Source of the DNA: Mangrovimonas sp. TPBH4
GTDB lineage: Bacteria; Bacteroidota; Bacteroidia; Flavobacteriales; Flavobacteriaceae
Direction of reading: 5' to 3'
Length of the DNA stretch: 64,000 nt
Assembly: GCF_001280505.1 (NCBI RefSeq)
Contig: NZ_LBIO01000049.1
Span: forward strand, 300,631-364,630
Positions 46,301 to 54,562 of this stretch are shown here, in pieces. A program made the position numbers and the translations under genes. Position 1 is the stretch's first letter; every line of letters begins with the position of its first letter. Below the pieces are notes generated by a model that did not search any database, was not told the DNA's origin, and was given only the letters and a program-made list of their open reading frames with translations.

Positions 46301-47346
46301 TTTCCGATACAGGATATGGTATTTCAGACGAGAATTTACCTTATATATTCGATCGTTATTTCCAAGCAAAAAACACCTCCCACCCTGTAAAAGGAACAGG
46401 AATTGGTCTGGCTCTTGCTAAAAATATGGTGGAGTTACATGAAGCCGAAATTACGGTGGACAGTGAGCTGAACAAAGGCACAGAATTTAAAGTCAAATTT
46501 CTTACCAACAATAGCTACCCTGAAGCTGTTCATTACTACCCTGAAGAGAACCAAATCGAAGAAATGGAAGAAAATTCTAAAAATGTCATTTTGGTAGTAG
46601 ATGACGACCCTGAAATTGTTGAGTATATTTCAGATTCCTTGAGCGACATTTACAATATCATCTCTGCCGAAAATGGAAAAGTTGGGTTTGATATAGCTTC
46701 TGAGGAAATTCCAGACATTATTATCAGTGATATCATGATGCCAATTATGAATGGCTTGGAAATGTGCAAGCAACTTAAACAGGATGTAAGGACCAGCCAT
46801 ATTCCAATTGTCCTTTTAACGGCAAAAGGCTCCCTCCATGACCAAAAGGTAGGGTATGATATGGGAATTGATTCCTATTTAACAAAACCTTTTAGCAGCA
46901 ATCTTTTAAAAAGTCGACTTAAAAACATCCTTGATATACGACAAAAACATTCTCTGTCCAATTCATCGGAATTCAAACAAAAACAGGAGCTTTTAAATGA
47001 ATCAATAGGGGAACTTGATAAAGAATTTTTAAAAAAACTAACGGATGTCATTGAGGAGAATTTGGAAGATGAGAAAATGAACATCTCCTATGTGGCTGCC
47101 CAATTGAACATGAGCCACTCTACCCTTTACAGAAAAATTAAAGCTTTGACTAATCTAACTGCTAATGAATTCATTAGGAAAGTCCGTATCAATTATGCAG
47201 AACAGCTTTTGATTACAGGTCAATACAATATTTCTGAAATCATGTACCAAGTAGGCATTAACAGCAGCAGTTATTTCAGGCAATGTTTCAAAGAAGAATT
47301 TGGCGTAAACCCAAGTGATTACCTTCAAAAACTAAAAGAAAACTAA
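43303..47346 (+). CDS. Hybrid two-component system regulator (HTCS) of the PUL
   Basis: 1347 residues in one polypeptide: signal peptide (1-22), about a dozen periplasmic two-component-propeller repeats (30-690, e.g. GFIWICTKDGLNRFD), a Y_Y_Y domain (about 700-790), a transmembrane helix (about 800-820), HisKA with phospho-acceptor H854 in FTNITHELRSPMTL, an HATPase (about 960-1065), a receiver with D1143 in IIISDIMMP, and an AraC-type HTH (about 1255-1345, YFRQCFKEEFGVNPSDY). HTCS proteins bind PUL oligosaccharides in the periplasm and activate susC transcription. It lies divergently beside the PUL and upstream of a GH2 gene on its own strand. Confidence 0.96.
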   Translation: MTLFKRQLLLIILSLSGFIAIAQVNEIKKIGIEDGLSNSNVVGITQDKEGFIWICTKDGLNRFDANSFKVFKSSETDPNTICSNVLNYVYADKFDDVLWIASEKNGVDAYNYKTHVFTHYEHDYLNPNINDLSSNGITDIDGDENGNLWFANYDAGIDLFDRASDKFINFNTSNTPGLGSNYNWSVLYDTDEKIYAGHVREGFSIINSKTNTAVNYRHKMGDPSSLADNTVTSILKDSKGRIWLGTHNGLTLFNPISERMVTYRNDPKDPNSLSNNFIQKMFESTDHKLYIGTEEGGLNILDLTDFNTNKDLTSVNFQHISSNETPSGLSSPSVHAVFQDSFGNIWAAGLGGGVNFIPNTPSNFNKIKYLPYINNTNSLNDKPAHSICVDKNNLVWVANGVGGIAVYENGTKIKQIDNIPNIPYQQSFRSLSTSKQNGIWIGTSKGDIFYFDTGKETFSVLDAFPDLKNNAIYNLFEDSKGNLWIATDVGLRMYNPVTKECLAYTIHNSNLPDDIIRAITEDEEGNLWVGTYIGGLSVFDPDFNLIKNYGQTYNFDRINHIYRDPKNRIWIGSENDLFLIKDKARDSVLRVGEMSGLQESNIRAISKGATDQDIWLSTINGISKIDLNTMHISNFDISDGIVPGDYLNASVAKTSDGKIYFGSQDGITWFDQNMQQLTTPSANASITKFSVSSNKNYLNEFSDIPFYNGIELNHNQNSIQINYNVLDYSLSNKVEFAYQMKGLDNNWFLDDDKDVTFRNLKPGNYTFNLKARIQNNAWSEDIKPLTIRIAPPIWLTWWMKLIYFIIILTMFYFALKFYKKKLKIENDLLLEKKSRQQEQDLNEEKLRFFTNITHELRSPMTLILGPLEDLISEGSFTPEQSKKLHMIQRISSRLLRIVNQILEFRKSENKSRKLSVIKDDLAKYVYEIGDKYKERAKSNGIDYKIIIPDAKAEIFFDPDVVTIITDNLLSNAFKYTREGSITLELKQCLEDNIEYTKIVVSDTGYGISDENLPYIFDRYFQAKNTSHPVKGTGIGLALAKNMVELHEAEITVDSELNKGTEFKVKFLTNNSYPEAVHYYPEENQIEEMEENSKNVILVVDDDPEIVEYISDSLSDIYNIISAENGKVGFDIASEEIPDIIISDIMMPIMNGLEMCKQLKQDVRTSHIPIVLLTAKGSLHDQKVGYDMGIDSYLTKPFSSNLLKSRLKNILDIRQKHSLSNSSEFKQKQELLNESIGELDKEFLKKLTDVIEENLEDEKMNISYVAAQLNMSHSTLYRKIKALTNLTANEFIRKVRINYAEQLLITGQYNISEIMYQVGINSSSYFRQCFKEEFGVNPSDYLQKLKEN

Positions 47347-47515
47347 GACACATAAACACCTGATATACAACAACATAAAACCAAACCATTACAATCATTA
47401 GGCTATCCTAAAGACGAATTAGTGACTTTTTTCGCCTAAAATGAGGCCGTGTTTTTATTTAATTTAAAGGAAATTGCCATCATAAAATTTGATTTCAAAA
47501 TCCATTAATTAAATA

Positions 47516-49924
47516 ATGAAATTATTCTCATTCCTATTTATTTTAATTGTTGTTACTACTAATGCCTTCGCACAGAGTATCGATTCCTTACGCAAACAGA
47601 ATTTTAATTTTGATTGGAAATTCAATTTAGGAGACACACCAGAGGCATCCAAAATCAATTTTGATGATGCCAATTGGCGAACCTTAAATGTACCTCACGA
47701 TTGGAGTATAGAAGGCACTGTCGATTCTTCCAACCCCGCCGGCAACGATGGCGGATACTACCCTAACGGAACAGGATGGTACCGCAAAAGTTTTAAAGTT
47801 CCAGAGAATTGGAACGGAAAAAAAATAGGAATTTACTTTGAAGGCGTCTATATGAATTCCGAGGTGTTTATTAATGGTAAATCCATTGGTATTCAACCGT
47901 ACGGCTATACACCTTTTCACTACAATTTAACTCCTTATATTAAAGCTGGACAAGAAAACACCATTGCCGTTAAAGTAGACAACTCCCAACAAAAAAATAG
48001 TCGTTGGTATACAGGATCTGGTATTTATCGCAATGTATGGCTAACTGTAACTGAGCCAATCCACATTGACCTTTGGGGAGTTCATATCACAACACCAGAA
48101 ATCACTTCAAAAAAGGCAAAGGCACAAATACAAACTGCTATCAACAATACTTCCAAATCAAAAAGAAAGATTCTAGTACAAACTTCAATTTTTGATGACA
48201 ATTCAAAAAAAGTAGGCACCAATGAATCTTGGGTAGAAGTTGAGGCAGAAAGCAAAAGTGAAATCTCACAACTGATTTCCATAAAAAGACCAGAGCTTTG
48301 GAGTCCACAATCTCCAAAACTTTATACTGCTGAACTTACCCTTTTGGAACGAGGAAAACCTATCGACAGATTTACTCTTGATTTCGGAATCAGACACATT
48401 GAATTTAGTAGTGAAAAAGGCTTTTTGCTAAACGGAACAGAAGTTTTGATAAATGGCGGTTGTGTTCACCATGACAACGGCTGTCTTGGAGCCGCAGCCT
48501 ATGACCGCGCAGAAGAGAAAAAGGTAGAACTATTGAAAGAAAGTGGTTTTAATGCTGTACGAGCAGCACATAACATTCCTTCGGAAGCCTTTTTAAATGC
48601 CTGTGATAGATTGGGGCTCTTGGTTATAGACGAAGCCTTTGATGGTTGGAGAGAGAGTAAAACGCCACATGACTATGCAACCTTATTTGATGATTGGTGG
48701 CAAAAAGATCTTGAAGCCATGGTTCTTAGAGACCGTAATCATCCGTCTATTATTATGTGGAGCATTGGTAACGAAATTATTGAACGAACCAAACCAGAAG
48801 CTGTTGAAACAGCTAGAATGCTAGTCAATGCCATAAAAGACATAGACCAGACAAGACCAGTAACCTCAGCAATGACCACATGGGGACAAGGATGGGATGT
48901 CTTTGATCCATTAATGGCAGAACATGATGTATGCGGATACAACTATCAATTACATGAAGCCACATCCGATCATGAAAGAGTACCGTCCCGCATAATTCTT
49001 CAAACAGAATCTTATCCAAAAGATGCCTTTTTCTGTTGGAATTTGGTTGAAGACAATCCTTACATTATTGGGGATTTTGTATGGACCGCCATGGACTATT
49101 TAGGAGAATCTGGCATTGGAAGATGGTATTATTCAGGAGATGTTCCGGGAGAGCACTATGACCGTGACCTCTTTCCTTGGCATGGCGCCTACTGTGGAGA
49201 TATTGATCTTACCGGATGGAGAAAGCCTATTTCCCATTACAGAAGCATGCTGTACAACGAAACTGAAAAACTATACATGGCTGTTAAGGAACCTGAACAA
49301 TTACCTATAAAAACCCATGTTACCCTTTGGAGCGTTTGGCCTACTTGGGAAAGCTGGACTTGGCCAGGTCATGAAGGGAAAGACATTGAGGTTGAAGTCT
49401 ATTCAAAATACCCAAAAGTACAACTTTATCTTAACGATAAGTTGATTGAAGAAAAAGCCGTTGGTAAAGAGACGGAGTTTAAGGCAACATTCAAACTTCC
49501 TTATCAAACTGGCACTTTAAAAGCTGTTGGAATTGACAATAATGTTGCTAAGGAATCTGTTTACTTAAAAACCTCTGGAAAAGCATCAAAAATTACATTA
49601 TCCGCGGATAGAACTGATATCAGGGCTAACGGAGAAGATTTATCCTATGTAGTTGTTGAAATTACCGATGACGCAGGTATCAAATCTCCAAATGCCAATA
49701 ACCGTCTTTACTTTGAAATTGAGGGGCCAGGTTCCATTATTGGGGTTTCCAATGGCGATTTTAAAGATACGGATCCTTACATCTCTAGTTCCAGAAAAGC
49801 GTTTCACGGAAGGGCTTTGATAGTTATAAAAAGTACTAAAACCGAGGGAAGCATAAATTTAAAAGTATCCTCAGACAGCTTGCAAGCATCCTCTATAAAA
49901 CTAAAAACATCACACCGAGATTAG
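47516..49924 (+). CDS. GH2 beta-galactosidase-like enzyme, DUF4982 type
   Basis: 802 residues with a signal peptide ending TTNAFAQS. Domains: GH2 sugar-binding (30-180), Ig-like (185-295), TIM barrel (300-580), DUF4982-type (about 635-690) and Ig-like tail (700-800). Acid/base E420 lies in WSIGNEIIER and nucleophile E498 in LQTESYPKD. In the barrel the usual SHNP motif reads AHNIPS, a variation from the other two GH2 enzymes here that suggests a different subsite preference. It lies 169 bp downstream of the HTCS on the same strand and is followed by a strong terminator, so it may have its own promoter. Confidence 0.9.
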   Translation: MKLFSFLFILIVVTTNAFAQSIDSLRKQNFNFDWKFNLGDTPEASKINFDDANWRTLNVPHDWSIEGTVDSSNPAGNDGGYYPNGTGWYRKSFKVPENWNGKKIGIYFEGVYMNSEVFINGKSIGIQPYGYTPFHYNLTPYIKAGQENTIAVKVDNSQQKNSRWYTGSGIYRNVWLTVTEPIHIDLWGVHITTPEITSKKAKAQIQTAINNTSKSKRKILVQTSIFDDNSKKVGTNESWVEVEAESKSEISQLISIKRPELWSPQSPKLYTAELTLLERGKPIDRFTLDFGIRHIEFSSEKGFLLNGTEVLINGGCVHHDNGCLGAAAYDRAEEKKVELLKESGFNAVRAAHNIPSEAFLNACDRLGLLVIDEAFDGWRESKTPHDYATLFDDWWQKDLEAMVLRDRNHPSIIMWSIGNEIIERTKPEAVETARMLVNAIKDIDQTRPVTSAMTTWGQGWDVFDPLMAEHDVCGYNYQLHEATSDHERVPSRIILQTESYPKDAFFCWNLVEDNPYIIGDFVWTAMDYLGESGIGRWYYSGDVPGEHYDRDLFPWHGAYCGDIDLTGWRKPISHYRSMLYNETEKLYMAVKEPEQLPIKTHVTLWSVWPTWESWTWPGHEGKDIEVEVYSKYPKVQLYLNDKLIEEKAVGKETEFKATFKLPYQTGTLKAVGIDNNVAKESVYLKTSGKASKITLSADRTDIRANGEDLSYVVVEITDDAGIKSPNANNRLYFEIEGPGSIIGVSNGDFKDTDPYISSSRKAFHGRALIVIKSTKTEGSINLKVSSDSLQASSIKLKTSHRD

Positions 49925-49963
49925 AATTAGTTTAGAAATGTCATTATACGTTCTCTGGTGTAG

Positions 49964-49994
49964 CCCCGATAAAATATCGGGGTTTAGTTTTTCA
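49964..49994 (+). terminator. Rho-independent terminator of GH2 gene
   Basis: CCCCGATA and TATCGGGG form a perfect 8-bp GC-rich stem with a 3-nt loop, followed by TTTAGTTTTTC. It lies 40 bp after the GH2 stop and marks the right end of the PUL. Confidence 0.9.
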
Positions 49995-50079
49995 AGCCCC
50001 TGAATCAAAAAAACACAAATACGCATTACGATAATTATCATGATTTACCACATTTGTTCAACAACAAGCGATATTATTT

Positions 50080-50163
50080 TTAAGCCAACTCTTTATACTC
50101 CACTTTTTCAACAATACCAGGCACATCACTATCCACTTTTGGACTAACTAAACTACTCTGCAC
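50080..50163 (-). pseudogene. C-terminal fragment of an SRAP/HMCES-like gene
   Basis: Reads VQSSLVSPKVDSDVPGIVEK then VEYKELA and a stop. This closely matches the last residues of the complete SRAP protein at 52693-53424 (SPKVDSDLPVIVEKVEYQEL). Only about 27 codons survive, with no upstream coding sequence. It is the end of a second SRAP gene and suggests an insertion, recombination or cassette exchange between 50.1 and 52.7 kb. Confidence 0.8.
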
Positions 50164-50207
50164 TTAAAGTCTAGAGTTTTGAACCCTAAATTGAGACCAA
50201 TAAAAGT

Positions 50208-50280
50208 GGCTAACACCGTGCAGAATTCATTGCTTCCGATTTTCCTCGCGGAAAATCCCTCGAACATGCTAATGTTAGTT
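50208..50280. other. Integron attC-like structured sequence upstream of the deacetylase
   Basis: It begins GGCTAACACC, contains a perfect hairpin GATTTTCC-TCGC-GGAAAATC at 50238-50257, and ends ATGTTAGTTT, so CTAAC and GTTAG bracket an imperfect stem. The layout resembles recombination sites of mobile gene cassettes, but the consensus RYYYAAC/GTTRRRY is not met exactly. Confidence 0.4.
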
Positions 50281-50357
50281 TCCTTTTCCTATCTTTAATC
50301 CATACTACGGCGCTACGGTGGAGTAACTTAAACAGTTGACAACAATTTGAAAGAAAA

Positions 50358-51272
50358 ATGAGATATAATTTAGCAGTAATCATACTTAGTTTAATTTTTT
50401 CATCTTGTGAGAATAGTAAAGAATTCAATGGATTTACTTATCCTGAAGGCAAATATAAAGCACTTATACTCAGCTATGATGATGGAACAATTGAGGACCT
50501 TGAATTAGTCGAGTTATTAAACAAAAATAATCTGAAAGGAACATTTAATCTAAATTCTGCTTATTTAGGAGCAATTCGTGGTTGGCCACAACAAAATGGC
50601 GACACTATTTTTCAGAAATACGTTCCAAGAGACTCATTAAATCAAATTTACGCAAACCATGAAATTGCAGTTCATGGTGCATATCATAAAGACTTCATTA
50701 AAATATCTAAAGCCGAAATTATTGAGGAAGTCCAGACAGACCTAAAAGTACTAAAGGAATTGACCGGAAGAAATATAATAAGCATGGCATATCCTTTTGG
50801 AAATACCAATGATACAATTGCTAAGTTCATTTCAAGCACTAACATTACGAATGCGAGAACCGTAGCAGACACTTATAGTTTTGACTTACCTAATGAGTTT
50901 CTAATTTGGAACCCAACGTGTCATGACAGCAAGGTTCTTGAATATGCCGATAAATATCTGAAACTTAACGACCAAAAATTATCGCTTTTTTATGTTTGGG
51001 GACATTCTTGGGAATTTAAAGACAAAAAACGGTGGAATTCAATGACTGAGTTCTGTAACAGAATTGGAAAGAAAGAAGATATTTGGTCTGTGGGAACAGG
51101 TGAATATTGTGAATATCTGAAAGCCCTAGATAAAATTGAATTTGACAATGGAGAAATCTATAATCCAACAGAAAACCTAACCGTTTGGGTTAATTTATCT
51201 AATAAAGTGGAAAAACTTAAATCTGGACAAAGAATCAAAATAAAACCTGGCACCTACATTGGCTATAAGTAG
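50358..51272 (+). CDS. Polysaccharide deacetylase-family lipoprotein (NodB/CE4-like)
   Basis: 304 residues with lipoprotein signal (AVIILSLIFSSCENS). The NodB fold motifs are ALILSYDDGTIED (catalytic and metal Asp pair, about 34-46), HGAYH (metal HxxxH), MAYPFGNTND and WGHSWEF near the end of the barrel. This subgroup often acts on extracellular polysaccharides or cell-wall N-acetyl sugars. The last ~50 residues form a small beta domain (NLTVWVNLSNKVEKLKSGQR). It is bracketed by attC-like hairpin sequences at 50208 and 51301, as in a gene cassette. It is not clearly part of the PUL, since a terminator and an SRAP fragment intervene. Confidence 0.82.
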   Translation: MRYNLAVIILSLIFSSCENSKEFNGFTYPEGKYKALILSYDDGTIEDLELVELLNKNNLKGTFNLNSAYLGAIRGWPQQNGDTIFQKYVPRDSLNQIYANHEIAVHGAYHKDFIKISKAEIIEEVQTDLKVLKELTGRNIISMAYPFGNTNDTIAKFISSTNITNARTVADTYSFDLPNEFLIWNPTCHDSKVLEYADKYLKLNDQKLSLFYVWGHSWEFKDKKRWNSMTEFCNRIGKKEDIWSVGTGEYCEYLKALDKIEFDNGEIYNPTENLTVWVNLSNKVEKLKSGQRIKIKPGTYIGYK

Positions 51273-51300
51273 TTGCTTGTTTTCTCCCTGTTCTAAAAAT

Positions 51301-51376
51301 TTGCTAACGCACAGTTCGCCCTTTGTGCTCGTGTCTCACGAATTTTCAGTGCTGTGTGAACTTGCAAAGTTTAGTG
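51301..51376. other. Integron attC-like structured sequence downstream of the deacetylase
   Basis: TTTGCTAACGCACAGTTC at the left and GTGTGAACTTGCAAAGTTTAG at the right form an interrupted inverted repeat of about 75 bp, with an inner stem GCTCGTG/CACGA. It begins 28 bp after the deacetylase stop, the usual place of a cassette recombination site. Confidence 0.4.
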
Positions 51377-51419
51377 CTACCCCACGCAAATAATCTTAGC
51401 CAAACGCTTGTGTGTATTT

Positions 51420-52064
51420 ATGAGAACAAAAGAGTTTATAATCAATATTATAGCCATATGTGCTATTGTCATTTTGCCACATACTGGGCTCATTCCATTA
51501 TTCGGATATAGCATCCCCATTTTACTTTTTGTTTGGATTGTTTTGAAATATTCTAATGAGACTTTTTCTGATATTGGCTTCAGCTTTAAGCGATTTAAAA
51601 CAAACTCAATTTTAATCGGAAGCCTTGTTGCAGTTGTCTCATTAAGTTTTATGCAATTAGTCTTTTTTCCTATTCTAGAATATTTTGTAACCTTTGAAGA
51701 GCCAGATATTGGACTTTACGACTTTATAAGAGACAATAAATGGCAATATTTCTTCACACTAATCATGGGGTGGTTAATAGGTGGGTTTTATGAAGAAATT
51801 GTTTTTCATGGATTCATCTACACTCGTTTAGAAAAGATGATCCAAGGGAGGTATTCCACGTATATTAGTTTTGTTCTAACTGCCTGTATTTTTGGCGCAT
51901 ATCATTTCCAACTAGGTATTTTGGGACTTATAAATGCATTAATTATAGGGACTGTTTACCTTCTTTTATTCCTGTTTTTAAAAAGAAATTTGTGGTATTC
52001 AATTATTTGCCATGGTGTCTATAATTCAATTGTCATGACAATGATTTATCATGAATATTTATAA
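51420..52064 (+). CDS. CPBP-family intramembrane metalloprotease-like protein
   Basis: The ATG at 51420 gives 214 residues with about six to seven transmembrane helices. CPBP motifs are partly modified: GGFYEEIVFHGFIY has the two glutamates but a His where the family usually has Arg (EExxxR). GAYHFQLG supplies the second motif His and CHGVYNSIV the HxxxN. Members are CAAX-type proteases or immunity proteins. No partner is obvious, since the deacetylase upstream is separated by an attC-like element. It is a second CPBP protein distinct from the one at 19816. Confidence 0.78.
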   Translation: MRTKEFIINIIAICAIVILPHTGLIPLFGYSIPILLFVWIVLKYSNETFSDIGFSFKRFKTNSILIGSLVAVVSLSFMQLVFFPILEYFVTFEEPDIGLYDFIRDNKWQYFFTLIMGWLIGGFYEEIVFHGFIYTRLEKMIQGRYSTYISFVLTACIFGAYHFQLGILGLINALIIGTVYLLLFLFLKRNLWYSIICHGVYNSIVMTMIYHEYL

Positions 52065-52224
52065 ACAGAACAACTAAGCACAACATCAACTAAACCCCTT
52101 GCCAGTTTGATGACATTCAATTGGTTGTTTAGCTTAGGTTACTTCGTAACCATTTATTGCGTAGGCAAATTACAATGCTTAATTTTATATGCCTACTACC
52201 CTAAGCAAACCAAACCTAAGCAAC

Positions 52225-52569
52225 ATGGCATATGATGACTTTTTAGCAGAACGTATCAAAACTCTATTGATGGAAAAGCAGGTGCCCTTTGAGGAAAAGA
52301 AAATGATGGGAGGGCTTTGCTATATGGTAGACGGAAAAATGTGTCTAGGTGTTTCAAAGGACAAGCTTATGGCACGGATTGGTCCTGAAATTTATGACGA
52401 GGCCCTAAGCAAGAAGGGATGCCGGGAGATGGATTTCACAGGCCGCAGCATGAAAGGATTTGTATTTGTAGAACCTGAAGGGCTGGATATGGAAAAAGAT
52501 CTCGAATATTGGGTGCAATTATGTTTGGATTATAACCCCGAAGCCACATCCAGCAAAAAGCGCAAATAA
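52225..52569 (+). CDS. TfoX N-terminal domain protein
   Basis: From the ATG at 52225 the protein has 114 residues (MAYDDFLAERIKTLL start); an alternative ATG at 52189 adds 12 residues. The sequence matches TfoX_N: KKMMGGLCYMVDGKMCLGVS, LMARIGPEIYDEAL, GFVFVEPEGL. The TfoX N-terminal domain was named for the competence regulator of gammaproteobacteria, but stand-alone copies are common in Bacteroidota and their function there is not established. The lysine-rich tail (SSKKRK) suggests nucleic-acid contact. Monocistronic. Confidence 0.88.
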   Translation: MAYDDFLAERIKTLLMEKQVPFEEKKMMGGLCYMVDGKMCLGVSKDKLMARIGPEIYDEALSKKGCREMDFTGRSMKGFVFVEPEGLDMEKDLEYWVQLCLDYNPEATSSKKRK

Positions 52570-52692
52570 CCACTCCCAAGCATCGATCACCCCCTTAAAC
52601 CCATGATTGAAAGCATCATTTCAAACAACAGAAATAAGGCTACAGCACTAGCATAAAGAGGGGCAACAAAAAACCGCTAAAACCCCTTTCAA

Positions 52693-53424
52693 TTAAATTA
52701 CCAGTTCTTGGTATTCGACCTTCTCAACAATAACAGGCAAATCGCTATCCACTTTTGGACTAAATAAGTCTTTGCTCACCGAATAGGTATCGAGGCGTTC
52801 TTCAGGGAAGGTATAGTTAATGATATCCTTGATGTCGGATTGAGTAAGGTCCATGGACAGCCAGTTATGAGCATAATCGGCATCGAGTATCAGTGGCTGC
52901 CGTTTTTTCTTATTATGGATTTTGGCAAACAAGGGAGAGGCTTCCCTAGTTAGGATTGTGAAGGTAATATAGGTACCGATAAGGGTATACAGGCCTGCCA
53001 ATGCCAAGGGCTTGTTTTCTTTTTCCCTAAAGTAAAAAGGGTATTTTTTGCCTTTGTGGTCGTGAGGTTCGAAAAAGCCAGATACGGGAATAATGCACCT
53101 TTTTCCCATAATGGATTCCCTGTAGAGAAAGTGTTGGAATACTTTTTCGGAACGGGCATTTAAGCCAGCCCCATAGGCTACGGATTCTTTATAATAGGGT
53201 TTAATTTCCTCTACTGTTCTATCATTTGGAACGATGCCCCAAACCCCAGGAGCCAAGACAGCCGAGTTTTCTTGGGGAATGACCAACATATTGGGATGGG
53301 AAAAGCCATTGTGATGGTAATGCGGTTGTTTAAAATAAGGCCGTAAGCTTTCATCAGCCAATTTCACCTTAAAATTTCTTTCTAAATTTTCTGGCTCTTG
53401 ATATGTACTAATATGGAAACACAT
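52693..53424 (-). CDS. SRAP/HMCES-family abasic-site processing protein
   Basis: 243 residues starting MCFHIS. The catalytic Cys2 (after Met removal) is what crosslinks to abasic sites in single-stranded DNA. Other SRAP motifs visible are the glutamate/histidine region RCIIPVSGFFEPHDHKGKK, PFYFREKENKPLALAGLY, FTILTREASP and LDADYAHNWL. The family protects abasic sites during replication (E. coli YedK). It is monocistronic. A broken second copy of its 3' end lies at 50080 on the same strand, so the region between carries inserted DNA. Confidence 0.93.
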   Translation of the reverse strand: MCFHISTYQEPENLERNFKVKLADESLRPYFKQPHYHHNGFSHPNMLVIPQENSAVLAPGVWGIVPNDRTVEEIKPYYKESVAYGAGLNARSEKVFQHFLYRESIMGKRCIIPVSGFFEPHDHKGKKYPFYFREKENKPLALAGLYTLIGTYITFTILTREASPLFAKIHNKKKRQPLILDADYAHNWLSMDLTQSDIKDIINYTFPEERLDTYSVSKDLFSPKVDSDLPVIVEKVEYQELVI

Positions 53425-53698
53425 GACTTAAATTTACTAAAAATAACCACTTAAATTCAAGTTAAATCTGTAGCCATTAAAGAGGACAGGGCACTCTATT
53501 AATTGGAATAAAAACATGAAAGGTTTGCCTTACAATTCTGTCATTTGCAAAATTACCTTACAAAAAATGATTAACTTTAAATAAGACTTATTTCAAAAGT
53601 ATAACATCATGATTTTTAGCTTCGAAATTATAGTCTAATCTAATTTATCTAAAATAAGATTGATTTAATCTATTCTATAAAGCTTATCCCGATTGTTA
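53425..53698. other. Promoter region of the isoprenoid/ABC operon
   Basis: About 270 bp of AT-rich DNA between divergent genes. It contains TTTGCCTTACAATT at 53523-53536, a 13-14 bp word also found in repeat R3 (21303-21316), and a second CCTTACAA about 30 bp on. It is otherwise without recognisable features. Confidence 0.4.
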
Positions 53699-54550
53699 AT
53701 GAAAAATGTAGAAAAAAAAACACATGCATTAATGCGTAATCGCGTTTTTAAGCATATGCTTCAAACAAGAGGTTGGAAATACCGTGTCTTTTTACGTTAT
53801 CTACGCTTTTTTAAATACGCAGCCTTTTCCCCTACAAGAGGTGAATTTCTTGAATCCTATTATGTCCTAATGCGTTTTTTGGATGATATTGTAGATGGAG
53901 ATGCGCCTCTACCTAAAGGATATCAAAATGAGACCGATTATATTTTAGAGAAAATACAATTTTCGAAAAATATGGCAAACCCTGAAGATGAAGTAGATTA
54001 CCTGATGCTCTATTGCTTTGAACTTGCCGAAAAGTTTGGGGAAGATTTCCATTCTGAAACGGAGGACATTCTCAATTCATTGCTGTTTGACGCCAAGAGG
54101 CGAGATAAAATGATTATTTTTTCTAACAAGCAATTAATGCATCATTTCCACATATTAGACATAAGAGGGACTATTAGGGCTACCTTGAAAGTATTTAAGG
54201 ATGACCCTGACAAGTACAGATTATTGGAACCTCTTGGTGTAGCATGTAGGTACCAATATGACATAGAAGACATTGAAGCGGATTTAGCTGCTGGATATGT
54301 GAATATCTCTCAAGAAGATTGCCTGAAATTTGATATCGAGAAGAAGGACCTTTATGATTCTTCTTCTCTAAAAATAAAAAAATGGACTCGTCAACGTGCT
54401 TTTGATGGTATGAAACTACTTGAAGAGCATCATAGCATATTGCAAGACACTGAATTTTCTTTACTGGAAAGGTGGACCTTTTTGCTCGTATATGAACTAC
54501 CTGCTAAAAAGGTGTTTAAAAAAATTATCTCAGAAACGGAAACTATATAA
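53699..54550 (+). CDS. Squalene/phytoene synthase-like isoprenyl synthase
   Basis: The first ATG in frame is at 53699 and gives 283 residues, all-helical, with no membrane segment. The first aspartate-rich motif is FLDDIVDGD (near residues 62-70 of the longer frame), and the second is YDIEDIEADLAAGYVNIS (near 189-206). Their spacing and the preceding SYYVLMR match the squalene/phytoene synthase superfamily, which condenses two prenyl diphosphates head-to-head. The rest is divergent from known squalene or phytoene synthases, so substrate and product are open. It leads a five-gene operon; the next gene starts 12 bp after its stop. Confidence 0.75.
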   Translation: MKNVEKKTHALMRNRVFKHMLQTRGWKYRVFLRYLRFFKYAAFSPTRGEFLESYYVLMRFLDDIVDGDAPLPKGYQNETDYILEKIQFSKNMANPEDEVDYLMLYCFELAEKFGEDFHSETEDILNSLLFDAKRRDKMIIFSNKQLMHHFHILDIRGTIRATLKVFKDDPDKYRLLEPLGVACRYQYDIEDIEADLAAGYVNISQEDCLKFDIEKKDLYDSSSLKIKKWTRQRAFDGMKLLEEHHSILQDTEFSLLERWTFLLVYELPAKKVFKKIISETETI

Positions 54551-54562
54551 ACTTACAAGATA

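Noticed and set aside
48639..49310. Short frames on both strands within the plus-strand GH2 gene at 47516
   Set aside because: All are shadows of a gene with intact catalytic motifs in its own frame.
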